Positions 17,104-25,900 of a DNA stretch of 64,000 nt are shown here, in pieces. The DNA is from G963708325 sp963708325 (GTDB lineage Bacteria; Actinomycetota; Thermoleophilia; Solirubrobacterales; 70-9): the NCBI GenBank assembly GCA_963708325.1, contig OY970203.1, positions 2,294,001 to 2,358,000 of the forward strand, given 5' to 3'. Each line of letters begins with the position of its first letter. The first letter of the stretch is position 1. A model generated the notes under the pieces. It was not told the origin of the DNA. It saw only the letters and a program-made list of their open reading frames with translations, and did no database searches. The translations under genes and the position numbers were made by a program.

Positions 17104-17637
17104 ATGAAGCCCCGTCGAGCGGGTCGAAGCTGGCTGAGATGGCTCGGCATTGCCCTAGCGGTTATCGCCACCCTCGGCGTTGCCCTCGTTGCCTACTTCT
17201 ACATTCTCGTCGTGACCGGGGCGGATGAGGAGGACTACTCGGCGCCGCCAACGCCGCCGGAGACCAGAGCGGCCTTTCGGCGCTGTGCGCGAACCCGACC
17301 GAGCAAGCTGGCCCGCGAGCTGGGCGTACGGCCCACTGACAAGGCCATCGCCGCTGCCGTCGCCGCGGCCGCTCCGGAAGAGATTCGCGGCTCGGTCCGG
17401 CGCGGGTGCCTACGTGGTGTTGCCGGACGGCGCGGCTTCGACGTGGCACAAGGAGGGCGCGAGGTCCCCGAAGTGACCCACGGACAGTGCTTGGCCCGCC
17501 TCGACTTTTGTGCCGATCGGCCCCACGGAACCCGAGACGAGCGCCTGGCCCGGCGCTGCGAAGCGCGGCGTTATCAGCGGCATCAGGGCCTGCGCAACGC
17601 CTGCCTTCGCGCTCTGGAGAAGCGGCTCCGCCGGTGA
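17104..17637 (+). CDS. Membrane-anchored six-cysteine protein, copy 1
   Basis: A 177-residue protein with a short basic N-terminus, one membrane helix (about residues 16-36) and an extracytoplasmic domain with six cysteines (RRC, RGC, GQC, DFC, RRC, NAC). The spacing is shared with a paralogue at 20314-20820, and TRDERLARRCEA matches SRDERLARRCEA there. The conserved cysteines suggest three disulfide bonds. Family not recognised. Its stop overlaps the GTG of the next gene (GTGA), so the two are coupled. Confidence 0.65.
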   Translation: MKPRRAGRSWLRWLGIALAVIATLGVALVAYFYILVVTGADEEDYSAPPTPPETRAAFRRCARTRPSKLARELGVRPTDKAIAAAVAAAAPEEIRGSVRRGCLRGVAGRRGFDVAQGGREVPEVTHGQCLARLDFCADRPHGTRDERLARRCEARRYQRHQGLRNACLRALEKRLRR

Positions 17638-18788
17638 GCGAGGGGATCTTCAGCCGCCAGCGCCCAAGGCGCGGATTCGTTGCTCTCGCATCGGCTCTGC
17701 TGGTGCTATCAGCCGGTGCCGGACCAGTGGCGGGTTGTGGCAGCGGCGGCCGGTCTGGGGATCAGTCCCTCATCCTTAAGGACGAAAACGCTCAGCTTTT
17801 CGCCGTCGACCGTGGCGGATCGGGTCTGCGTCGTCTTACCGACACGCCGGGGTTGGTCGGCCCGCCGGTCTGGTCGCCCGATGGCCACTCGATTGCCATT
17901 CCGATTCAGGGAGGAAAGGGTGGCGGTGCAATCGAGCTGGAGAGCCCGGACGGATCAGCCGGTCAGTCGATTGCCGTCCAGCGCCAACCGGTCAACGTGG
18001 CCTGGTCGCATAGCGGCCGAAGTCTCGTCTTCGTTACGCGACATAGCGTCGCCGGCGCCGAAGCTCTCGCCGGGCCAACCTGGCTGAACGTCGTCGACCT
18101 GCACAAAAGCGGCCAGCGCTCCGTCGCGCTCGATCTTCCGACTGATGCTGCCGCCTGGACTCCGGATGGCCGCACGCTGGCCTTCGTCAGCGGGACGAAT
18201 ATGTCCGCGTCTCTCCCCCACGGCAAGTCGCGGCGGATCGGCCCGACGTCCGATCTTTGGCGAGTCGATGCCGATGGTCAGCACGAGCGTCGACTGACCA
18301 GCGGTGGCACTGCCGGCGAGAGCGACCCAATCTGGTCACCCGACGGTAGCGAGATTCTTTACCAAGGCCGAGAGCCCGGGAAGGGCGTCACAGGACTGCG
18401 GACCGTCTTGCCCGATGGCTCTCACCCCAGACGCGTTGTCACAGACCTGGTCGATGCCTCGCCATCCTGGTCACCGGACGGTCGGCAGCTCGTAGTGGCC
18501 GCGGTCAAGCCCAAAACCGATCAGCCCTTTCACCTCTACACCATGTCAGCGAGGGGCGGAAAGCAACGGGCAATCACGGAACAAGAGGTCCAAGGCGCAG
18601 CCGCCTGGTCTCCCGATGGTCGTTGGATCGCCTTCGCCAGCCTCGACGGCGTCGAGCTTGTCCATCCGAATGGGACTGGAGAGCACTTCGTCGCGCACAT
18701 GCCTAATGCCGACATTTTCGATCTGACCTGGTCACCCGATAGCAGCAAACTGGCCTTCACAGCAGGCAAGAGGCACGTCGGGGATTAG
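17634..18788 (+). CDS. TolB/PD40-type beta-propeller lipoprotein
   Basis: A 384-residue exported protein. The GTG at 17634 overlaps the upstream stop by four bases. The N-terminus has a basic stretch, a hydrophobic segment and a lipobox-like VAGC, indicating lipid anchoring. The rest consists of WSPDG-type blades (VWSPDGHSI, AWTPDGRTL, IWSPDGSEI, SWSPDGRQL, AWSPDGRWI, TWSPDSSKL), six to seven in all, as in TolB/DPP-IV-like propellers without a peptidase domain. Probably a protein or glycan binding platform at the cell surface. It forms a two-gene unit with the six-cysteine membrane protein. Confidence 0.75.
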   Translation: MSEGIFSRQRPRRGFVALASALLVLSAGAGPVAGCGSGGRSGDQSLILKDENAQLFAVDRGGSGLRRLTDTPGLVGPPVWSPDGHSIAIPIQGGKGGGAIELESPDGSAGQSIAVQRQPVNVAWSHSGRSLVFVTRHSVAGAEALAGPTWLNVVDLHKSGQRSVALDLPTDAAAWTPDGRTLAFVSGTNMSASLPHGKSRRIGPTSDLWRVDADGQHERRLTSGGTAGESDPIWSPDGSEILYQGREPGKGVTGLRTVLPDGSHPRRVVTDLVDASPSWSPDGRQLVVAAVKPKTDQPFHLYTMSARGGKQRAITEQEVQGAAAWSPDGRWIAFASLDGVELVHPNGTGEHFVAHMPNADIFDLTWSPDSSKLAFTAGKRHVGD

Positions 18789-18980
18789 AGCGACTGCGAT
18801 TCGCGCGGTGGCACGAAGACCCGAGATCTACCGACCTTCGATCTCGACCCCGACAACCTGATCCCAAGCTCGCACGCCAACCCGCCTCAGTACGAGATCT
18901 CGGTCGATCACAACGGGCGCGAGCGACCGGGTAGAGAGAGAGCTCACCTCACACGCTCGTTCGGGGCTCTGCTGCCCCGA
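18789..18980 (+). other. Intergenic stretch with a coding-like remnant
   Basis: Between two convergent genes, one frame reads LPTFDLDPDNLIPSSHANPP followed by QYEISVDHNGRERPG without an obvious start. Composition looks protein-like, as if the end of a lost gene. No family recognised. Confidence 0.25.
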
Positions 18981-19604
18981 TCAGCATCCAGCCACCAGGC
19001 CACCGCCAATTGCTGACCTACCGAGGACATGACCATCGTCGCCATAGGCCGTTGCCATCGCGCCTTTCGAAGAGACTCCGACCGGCAGAAACACGAGGAA
19101 GTAGCCGAACGGCTGCTTTAACCCTAGCTTTGTGAGCAGATCGCCCGCGACGCGCGCAAAGACTTTCTCGGCTTCCCTGCGGTGTCCGTCCTGGCAGTAC
19201 AAAGCGCGGACATCGGCCGTCTCTGGAACGGTTATGCCAGAGAACTGGCTAACCCCTCCAGGGCTGTTGTGTCCTCCTTCGGTTATCTCGATGGCCCGAT
19301 CCAGCGAAAGGCGCGAGCCACAGGCTCCGGAGGAAACACGGGCCCGGTCAACATCGATGCACAGTCCAGCTGAGGTTCGGTAGGCGACGACCTCAAATCG
19401 TGTGCCGTCTGGATCGTGGCCACGCGCGAGCACTATCGGCTTCGTGTATTGGCGCAAGTGCTCCTCCGGAGTGGCGCGGGGAATCGTTATTGATGGTGGC
19501 CCTCCGACTTCGCCCCGACCGGGCGGGTTGTCTTCGCCGCAAGCAGCCAAAGCCAGCACTGCAAATGCCCCCGCCCAATACAGCGCCCCCATCTTCCGCG
19601 CCAT
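18981..19604 (-). CDS. Lipoprotein of unknown function
   Basis: A 207-residue protein with signal peptide and lipobox LAAC (Cys22), so anchored outside the membrane. The mature part has four more cysteines and a GTRFEVVAYRTSAGLCIDVD segment reminiscent of small secreted beta-sandwich proteins, plus a hydrophobic FGYFLVFLPVGV stretch near the end. No family was recognised. It belongs to the cluster of exported proteins between 14.8 and 21.4 kb. The frame is complete, ending in a Cys residue. Confidence 0.6.
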   Translation of the reverse strand: MARKMGALYWAGAFAVLALAACGEDNPPGRGEVGGPPSITIPRATPEEHLRQYTKPIVLARGHDPDGTRFEVVAYRTSAGLCIDVDRARVSSGACGSRLSLDRAIEITEGGHNSPGGVSQFSGITVPETADVRALYCQDGHRREAEKVFARVAGDLLTKLGLKQPFGYFLVFLPVGVSSKGAMATAYGDDGHVLGRSAIGGGLVAGC

Positions 19605-20313
19605 GCCGCCCAGACTAGAGCCTTACCCACCGACAATGCCGGGCGCTGCCTCTCGGTGCACGAAGAGAGTGCAGTGCGCTTCTGGTCAAGCGCCGATCGC
19701 TAGTTGATCAAGCAGATCTCGCTCCGAACCAGCCATCTCGCCTTCGCGGCCGCGATCAGTGAAAGCTCGCTGGCGTTAAGGTGCCGACTCTTTCCTAGCC
19801 GGCGTGGCTGCCTATGCCAAAGCTGTGGCGGCGCTATTGAAGGAGTTCGGACCAGACCACGAGGCTCGAACGCTCGCCGAGCGTGGGCCGATCGGCCCTA
19901 CCTCCCTGGGCCGACCGGCCTAAGTGACTCGGTTTCCCCAGGCTGCTGGGGCGGGACCTGAAAAGCCGGCCCGGTCGGTCGAGACGGGGCCGGCTCACCC
20001 GCGATGCAAAGCCGGCTCGCACGCCACCTCGCGTGCGCGCCCAACTCGATTTCTCGCGGCGGCAGTTTGGCGGGTTTAGAGGCGGGGCGGCGATCGGCAG
20101 TTGATGGTTAGCCCTCACGAGAGCCAGCGCCAGGAAAAGCCGCCAACTCGCAGTGCCGCGCCGAGAGTCCGCCTGTTCACACAAGGCGAGTTCATGACTG
20201 GAACGCCGCGCAGCATCGTTCCGTTCAGCCAATGATCCGAACCGGGAACACTTTCCGGCACGCGGTGTAGGTCTTAGTCATGGCACAGCTTTACCCGGAC
20301 ACTGGCGAGTGCG
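19605..20313. other. Long intergenic region, no convincing gene
   Basis: About 700 bases without a supported gene. Open frames here have biased arginine/serine composition and no start signals. It contains a perfect hairpin (19964-19995) and, at the right end, the promoter side of the six-cysteine paralogue. The composition resembles decayed sequence. Confidence 0.5.
19964..19995. repeat. Perfect 9-bp inverted repeat
   Basis: AGCCGGCCC at 19964-19972 pairs with GGGCCGGCT at 19987-19995 across a 14-base loop; a third AGCCGGCT-like copy follows at about 20008. There is no T-run, so it is not a typical intrinsic terminator. Its position between two exported-protein genes leaves the role open. 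Confidence 0.45.
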
Positions 20314-20820
20314 ATGCCTGAGAAACCACCGGTCGCGAAAGCCCGCTGGCAGAACGTCCTCGTCCTAGCCGTTCTAGTCGCCACGGGTCTTTTCGTACTC
20401 GGCTACGGGCTATACGAAGTGCTGACAAGCGAAGACAATTCGGGCGGTGCTGGGGGTGCTCCTCCCGAAGCTCGCGATGCCTATCGGCACTGCGTTCGCT
20501 CAACGAGAAGTGAGCTCGCCAAGGAGCTCGGCACGCCGGCGAGGGAGCAGGCAATTGCCGCCGCCGTTGCCGGGCAGGCATCCAAGGAAATACGCGCAGC
20601 GGTAAGGCACAGCTGCCTGCGCGGTTTGGCCCGGCGCCGCGGCTATTACCTCGCTGGAAGGCTCGAGACACCGATCGTCACGCATGCTGAGTGCCGGGCT
20701 GACCCTGGCGAATGCGCTTTCCGCCCGCGGGGAAGTCGGGACGAGAGACTTGCCCGTCGATGCGAGGCAAAGTGGCGAAACCAGGCTCTCCGCAATGCTT
20801 GTATCCGAACGGAAAAGTAG
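20314..20820 (+). CDS. Membrane-anchored six-cysteine protein, copy 2
   Basis: A 168-residue paralogue of the 17104-17637 gene: one N-terminal membrane helix (about residues 14-34), then an extracytoplasmic domain with six cysteines at matching positions (RHC, HSC, AEC, GEC, RRC, NAC) and the shared SRDERLARRCEAK segment. It converges on the lipoprotein gene that follows, with 19 bases between stops. The other copy instead stands head-to-head with a broken copy of that lipoprotein gene, so the pair was duplicated and rearranged. Function unknown. Confidence 0.65.
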   Translation: MPEKPPVAKARWQNVLVLAVLVATGLFVLGYGLYEVLTSEDNSGGAGGAPPEARDAYRHCVRSTRSELAKELGTPAREQAIAAAVAGQASKEIRAAVRHSCLRGLARRRGYYLAGRLETPIVTHAECRADPGECAFRPRGSRDERLARRCEAKWRNQALRNACIRTEK

Positions 20821-20839
20821 GGGCGAGGTTTGCTACCCG

Positions 20840-21421
20840 CTACTCACCCCGACTCCGGCGAGCCTGTTCAGCGCAGGAGCGCGGGACGGCAGGCAGCTTC
20901 TCTCCCGGAGCAAATTGCTCTCGGCCGTTGACGTCAGGAACGGCGAGGAGCTTTCCCTCGTCAAAGCGGACTATGGCGTGGATTTCGCTGACCTTGGCCC
21001 AGACGAAGTCGAGATCACCAAGTGGGACTGATTGCCCCTTGAGGTCGTAGCAAATGACTGGCAGGCGGTAGCGGCCGCTGATCGCCCGGGCGAAGCGAAT
21101 CCGCACCCCGGCTCCGATCAAAGAATGCGGATCGTTTGGCGTGACCGGGGCGCCCGGAGCGAGTGTGTAGTGGCCAGCGTCTTTGAGGATCGGGCGGAGC
21201 TGGGGGTCGCTTCTGATGATCCGGTGCGCTCGCGCCGTCTCCCGCGGGGTCAGCTCCTCGAGGAAGGACTTTGATCGACGCACGACGCGGGGCGGCGGCT
21301 GGCCCACCCCTGCCTGCGCTGTTGAGGTCGGAGTCGTGTCCGATGAGCCGCCACAACCAGCGGACGCGAGGGAAACCCACGCGGCAGCGGCAAAACCGAT
21401 GAATAGGGACGCCTTGGTCAC
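20840..21421 (-). CDS. Lipoprotein, intact member of the duplicated pair
   Basis: A 193-residue exported protein with signal peptide and lipobox-like SAGC (Cys22). The mature region has a serine/threonine-rich linker, a helical segment (ELTPRETARAHRIIRSD) and a compact domain with APVTPNDPHSLIGAG and FARAISGRYRLPV. A decayed copy lies at 16781-17040. The start is GTG at 21421, sharing one base with the stop of a short upstream frame. No family recognised; surface location is the only firm inference. Confidence 0.6.
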   Translation of the reverse strand: MTKASLFIGFAAAAWVSLASAGCGGSSDTTPTSTAQAGVGQPPPRVVRRSKSFLEELTPRETARAHRIIRSDPQLRPILKDAGHYTLAPGAPVTPNDPHSLIGAGVRIRFARAISGRYRLPVICYDLKGQSVPLGDLDFVWAKVSEIHAIVRFDEGKLLAVPDVNGREQFAPGEKLPAVPRSCAEQARRSRGE

Positions 21422-22001
21422 TAGAGACTTGGCGTTGGAGCGACGTCGACGATCGGAGCAGCGGGTGGGTCATCGACGCTACTGGGCGCCGGCCGATCGA
21501 TCCGGACCCCGAAATCCCAGAACTCCGTGATCAACCAATCCGGGCCAACATCACGCGCTCGGGCGACGGGGTGATAGGCCATCATCGGCCGATCACGCAT
21601 TTTCGACATCACCGTCAAGCAGATCCACATCGACACCCGCCACCTTTCGGCGAGCGATCGCAAGGCCGGCATTGAGGCGGAGCAAGCGTGACGGTGGTGG
21701 AGCGCGGCGCCGGAAAGACGCGTCACGACACAGCCACCATGCTGAAGATCCACGGCCGTTGGCTGATCGCCTTTTTCGGAGCTAGCTGACGGGCAAGCGG
21801 CCGGCCGGCACGCGCCTGCCACGCAGCTGAGGCTCGGTGGCGCCTCTGGCGTTCCATCGACTCCAGGCTCGGACGAAGGCAATCAGGATGAGCACGACTC
21901 CTAGAGCCCGGCCCGCACCGTCCGGCGGCGGCTCAGCCACTGAGGCTCGATGCCTCTAGAGTTCGGCCCTCGGTAGCCGAGCGAGGAGGAGACGCGCAGC
22001 G
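21422..22001. other. Intergenic region with gene relics on both strands
   Basis: On the minus strand a 53-codon frame (about 21421-21582) contains GPDWLITEFWDFGVRIDR and ends one base into the next gene's start, as in an operon, but has no clear ribosome site. On the plus strand, 21691-21789 reads VERGAGKTRHDTATMLKIHG and ends GRWLIAFFGAS, resembling the C-terminal strand of a SnoaL/NTF2-like protein without its N-terminus. Neither is convincing as an intact gene. Confidence 0.35.
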
Positions 22002-23129
22002 ATGGCCGTGATCGAGAGCCCCGAGAAGATCGGGATAAGGCCCTTCCACGAGTTCGACGAGGCCAACGCGACCTGGCCGCGCGGCGACCGGCCTGCGGCG
22101 ATCCGCGAGGCGGCGGCCGAGTTCCGCGCCCGCTTCGCGACCGAGGAGAACCGCGTGCGATGCGCGCGCACCGTGGACATCGCCTCCGCCGGCTACCCGC
22201 TCAAGTTCGCCTTCGGCGGCGCCGCCCGGGGCGCGAACCCCTACATCAACATCGTCAACCGCCTCCAGGTGATCCAGTTCGAAGACTTCGAGGGCGAGCT
22301 GCGCACGCTCGCCTACGAGCCCACGGTCCCCGAGGGCCCGGCCGAGGCGCCGTTCTACGCCCAGCAGATCGAGCGACTTGGCGAGTTTCTCTCATACAAG
22401 GTGCTGGCGAAGATCTGGCACCACCCCGACGACGCCCTCGCCACGCTAGGGCTGCGCCCCGAGGACGTGGACTTCGTCAGCTTCGACCACCTGCACGTCC
22501 AGGATGCCCGCTTCGTGCTCGGCACCACCGAGCCGATCGACGGCGAGGCCGCTCCGCGGCCGCCGCTGTTCCCGAACGCGAAGCTGATCGTGCAGCGCAA
22601 GGAGTGGGACACCTTCGCCTCCCTTCACCCGATGCAGTGGGCCTGGTACGTCAAGGACGGGATCAAGGACGTGCCCACCGACAACGTCGTCCTGGTGCAC
22701 GGCGACGTCGAGCTGGGCAAGGGGGTGGCGCTCGTCTGGACGCCGGGCCACACCGACGGCAACCACTCCCTCTGCATCAATACGCCGGAGGGCGTCTGGG
22801 TGTCCTCGGAGAACGGCGTCTGCGCCGACAACTGGCATCCGCACCTGTCGAAGATCCCGGGCGTGCGCAAGACCGCCGAGTTCTTCAACCGCGAGGTGAT
22901 CCTCAACTCGAACACGCTCGAGGACTCGATCGACCAGTACGACTCGATGGTCAAGGAGAAGGCGCTGGCCGACAGCAACCGCCGCGACCCCCGCTTCGCC
23001 AACGTGTTCCCCTCCTCGGAGATGACGAGCTGGCGCCGCCAGTGGCCGGTGGTGCCGACCTTCACCTACGGCGGGATCAGCTACGGCGCCCCGGAGCGTC
23101 CCGCCTCCGGCAACGGATCGCCCGCCTGA
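22002..23129 (+). CDS. Metallo-beta-lactamase-fold protein
   Basis: A 375-residue cytoplasmic protein of the MBL-fold superfamily. The metal region reads DHLHVQDARF where the usual motif is HxHxDH, so the two histidines are kept but the DH pair is replaced by Gln-Asp. A later TPGHTDGNHS motif supplies the third histidine. Relatives hydrolyse esters, lactones or thioesters; the altered motif suggests one metal or a different chemistry. The start at 22002 follows GGAGGAGA. The stop overlaps the ATG of the next gene by one base. Confidence 0.7.
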   Translation: MAVIESPEKIGIRPFHEFDEANATWPRGDRPAAIREAAAEFRARFATEENRVRCARTVDIASAGYPLKFAFGGAARGANPYINIVNRLQVIQFEDFEGELRTLAYEPTVPEGPAEAPFYAQQIERLGEFLSYKVLAKIWHHPDDALATLGLRPEDVDFVSFDHLHVQDARFVLGTTEPIDGEAAPRPPLFPNAKLIVQRKEWDTFASLHPMQWAWYVKDGIKDVPTDNVVLVHGDVELGKGVALVWTPGHTDGNHSLCINTPEGVWVSSENGVCADNWHPHLSKIPGVRKTAEFFNREVILNSNTLEDSIDQYDSMVKEKALADSNRRDPRFANVFPSSEMTSWRRQWPVVPTFTYGGISYGAPERPASGNGSPA

Positions 23130-24439
23130 TGCGCCGCCGCCGGGTCAGCGCCGCCCTGGTCGCGGCGGTGCTCTCTCTCGCCGGCCTTCCTGCGACTGCG
23201 CTCGCAGCGAGCGAAGGCTCCCTCGACACGAGCTTCTCCGGCGACGGCAAGCTCCTGCTGAACTTCCACAACGGGATGCACACCGACCGCGCCAACGACG
23301 TCGCGCTCGCCCCGGGAGGGAAGATCGTGCTCGTCGGCGAGTCCAACCAGGGCTCGAACGAGGAATGGGGGGTTGCCCGCCTAGGGCGCAACGGCACCCC
23401 CGATACCAGCTTCTCCCAGGATGGAAGGCGGTGGATCGGGTTCTCCAGCTTCGACGTCGCGAACTCGGTCGCCGTCCAGCCCGACGGCAAGATCATCGTC
23501 GTCGGTCGCACGCAGGCCGACGACTTTGCGATCGTCCGGCTGAAGGCGAACGGCGCGCTCGACGACAGTTTCGCGGGCGACGGAAAGCGCCATCTCCAGT
23601 TCGCCGGCGGCAACTCCCAGGCCAAGTCGGTCGCCCTGCAGGAGGACGGCCGGATCGTCGTCGCCGGTTACGCGAGCGGCGCCTACGGCTTCGCCCGCCT
23701 GCTGTCGAACGGCCAGCTCGACAAGAGCTTCGGCGGCGACGGCAAGCAGGTCGTGTCGATCGGCGCGAACGACTTCCTCAACGACATGGTGATCCGTGGA
23801 GACGGGTCGATCGTCGCGGCGGGATACACGGGCAACTTCGACTGGGGCTTCGCCGCGCTCGACGCCAACGGCCAGCCGGACACGAGCTTCTCCGGCGATG
23901 GCGAGACGACCATCTCGTTTGATCCGAGCACCGGCTTCGAGCAGCCGACCTCGCTGGCGGTGGATCCGACCAACCCCAACGTGATCTACGCGGTGGGCAG
24001 TGAGAGCTCGACCGGTAACGGCGACTTCGCGATCGCCCGCCTGAAGCACAACGGGCAGCCCGATTCCGGCTTTTCGGCTGACGGCAAGCGCACCTTCGGG
24101 TTCAACAACCCGGGCAACTTCGACACTGCGAACGGCGTTGCGGTTCAGCCCGACGGCAAGCCCGTCGTCGTCGGCCTGACGGACCAGGGAGCATCCGGCG
24201 ACGACTTCGGGATCGCCCGCCTGAAGACGAACGGGGGGCTCGACAAGAGCTTCTCGGGCGACGGAAAGCGCACCCTGACGTTCAACCCCGGCACCGCCTT
24301 CGACGAGGCGAACGGGGTTGTGATCCAGAACAGCACCAGCCTGATCGTCGCTGGCCAGTCGGACCCCGACGGCCCCTTCCGCGACGACTTCGCCGTCGGG
24401 TCGATGATCTGGGACAAGGAGCACGTCCTTTCCCTTTGA
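23129..24439 (+). CDS. Secreted Delta-60-repeat beta-propeller protein
   Basis: A 436-residue exported protein. The signal peptide (LVAAVLSLAGLPATALA) is followed by about seven repeats of the Delta-60 type, each with a D-SFSGDGK motif (DTSFSGDGK, DDSFAGDGK, DKSFGGDGK, DTSFSGDGE, DKSFSGDGK) and a VALxPDGKIVVVG strand pair. Such repeats form surface beta-propellers of unknown role. The ATG at 23129 shares a base with the upstream stop, implying coupling to the MBL-fold gene. The C-terminus ends soon after the last blade. Confidence 0.8.
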   Translation: MRRRRVSAALVAAVLSLAGLPATALAASEGSLDTSFSGDGKLLLNFHNGMHTDRANDVALAPGGKIVLVGESNQGSNEEWGVARLGRNGTPDTSFSQDGRRWIGFSSFDVANSVAVQPDGKIIVVGRTQADDFAIVRLKANGALDDSFAGDGKRHLQFAGGNSQAKSVALQEDGRIVVAGYASGAYGFARLLSNGQLDKSFGGDGKQVVSIGANDFLNDMVIRGDGSIVAAGYTGNFDWGFAALDANGQPDTSFSGDGETTISFDPSTGFEQPTSLAVDPTNPNVIYAVGSESSTGNGDFAIARLKHNGQPDSGFSADGKRTFGFNNPGNFDTANGVAVQPDGKPVVVGLTDQGASGDDFGIARLKTNGGLDKSFSGDGKRTLTFNPGTAFDEANGVVIQNSTSLIVAGQSDPDGPFRDDFAVGSMIWDKEHVLSL

Positions 24440-24451
24440 AACCTTGAGTCG

Positions 24452-25900
24452 CTACGTCGAGTAGGCGAAGAAGCCCTCGCCGGTGATGCGGCCGAGCCTG
24501 CCCTCGGCGACCATGCGGCGCAGCAGCGGCGCCGCCCGGTAGCGCTCCTCGCCGAGCTCGTCGCGCAGCACGTCGAGCAGGACCAGGATGTGGTCGAGCC
24601 CGATCTCGTCGGCCCACTCCAGCGGCCCGCGCGGATAGTTGAAGCCGAGCCGCATCGCCGTGTCCAGGTCCACCGCGGTGCCGATCCCCTTCTGGAGCGC
24701 GAAGGCGGCCTCGTTCACGACGCAGCAGACGATTCGGCCGAGGACGAGCCCCGGCGCGTCCCCCACCCATTCGGTGTGCAGACCTCCGGAAGCGAAGAGC
24801 GCCTCGGCGGCGGCCGCGGCCTCGTCCGTGGTGTCCGCGCCGCGGGTCAGCTCGACCAGCGGGCCCTCTGTCAGCGGCGGCAGCATGTAGAAGCCGACGG
24901 CGCCGCCCTCGTCGTCCAGCTCGGCGAGGCTGCCGCGGTCGAGCAGGATGCCGCGAAATCCGGGCGCCTCCAGTACGCCGTCCTCGATCGCCGGCATCGA
25001 CTCCGCCGTGGGCGCCGGCAGGGCCGGGTCGTCCGAGCGGTGCGGTCCGTCGCGGTAGTCGTAGTAGCCACGCCCCGCCTTGCGCCCGTGCCGTCCGGCT
25101 TGGACCATCCACGCCTGGATCGGGTGGGGCTGCCAGCGCGGCTCGTGGAAGCTCTGCTCCCAGAACGACTTCGACACCTCGAAGCCGACCTCCACCCCGA
25201 CCAGGTCCATCAGCTCGAACGGCCCCATGCGGAAGCCGCCCCCGATCCGGACGATGCGGTCGATCGTCTCGTGGTCGGCGATCCGGTCGCCGAGCAGGCG
25301 CAGCGCCTCGAGCCCGAAGGGCCGCGCCACCCGGTTGGCGAGGAAGCCGATCTCGTCGGCGGCGCGAACCGGGGTGCGACCCATCCGCCTGGCCACCTCG
25401 GTCGCCGCCGCCAGCGCCGCCTCCGAGCTGTCCGCGCCGGCCACCACCTCCACCAGCTCCATCAGCGCCGGCGGGTTGAAGAAGTGCATCCCCACGACCT
25501 GCTCGGGGCGCTGCGCCGCGCTCGCCATCGCGGTCACCGACAGGGACGACGTGTTGGTCGCCAGCACGGCGCCGGGGCACACCTCGGACAGCTGGGCGAA
25601 CAGCGCCCGCTTCAGCTCGAGGTCCTCGGGCGCCGCCTCGATCACCAGGTCGCAGCCGGCGAGCTGCTCGATCCGCTCGCAGGTCGAGAGCACACCGATC
25701 GCGGCCTCGGCGTCGGCGGCCGTCCATCGGCCGCGCTCGGCACCCTTGGCGAGCGCGGCTCGCAGACGCTCCGGAGCGACTGCAAGCGCCTGCGCCACCG
25801 GATCGTGGAGGCGGGTCTCGAACCCGCCCAGGCAGGCGACCTGGGCGATCCCGAGGCCCATCGTGCCGGCGCCGACGACGCCGACGGTCTCGACGCTCAC
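24452..25900 (-). CDS. 3-hydroxyacyl-CoA dehydrogenase
   Basis: A 482-residue enzyme that oxidises 3-hydroxyacyl-CoA with NAD. The Rossmann motif GVVGAGTMGLGIAQ is at residues 7-20, the family signature GMHFFNPPALMELVEVV near 140 holds the catalytic His, and NRVARP and GGGFRMGPFELMDLVG mark the first C-terminal domain. A second, diverged C-terminal domain follows (FNYPRGPLEWADEIG), as in PaaH/long 3-hydroxybutyryl-CoA dehydrogenases. It starts with GTG overlapping the cupin stop and is the last gene of a four-gene acyl-CoA degradation unit. Confidence 0.9.
   Translation of the reverse strand: MSVETVGVVGAGTMGLGIAQVACLGGFETRLHDPVAQALAVAPERLRAALAKGAERGRWTAADAEAAIGVLSTCERIEQLAGCDLVIEAAPEDLELKRALFAQLSEVCPGAVLATNTSSLSVTAMASAAQRPEQVVGMHFFNPPALMELVEVVAGADSSEAALAAATEVARRMGRTPVRAADEIGFLANRVARPFGLEALRLLGDRIADHETIDRIVRIGGGFRMGPFELMDLVGVEVGFEVSKSFWEQSFHEPRWQPHPIQAWMVQAGRHGRKAGRGYYDYRDGPHRSDDPALPAPTAESMPAIEDGVLEAPGFRGILLDRGSLAELDDEGGAVGFYMLPPLTEGPLVELTRGADTTDEAAAAAEALFASGGLHTEWVGDAPGLVLGRIVCCVVNEAAFALQKGIGTAVDLDTAMRLGFNYPRGPLEWADEIGLDHILVLLDVLRDELGEERYRAAPLLRRMVAEGRLGRITGEGFFAYST

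Noticed and set aside
19834..20232. 132-codon minus-strand frame in the 19.6-20.3 kb gap
   Set aside because: Low-complexity Arg/Ser composition, no ribosome site and no recognisable family.
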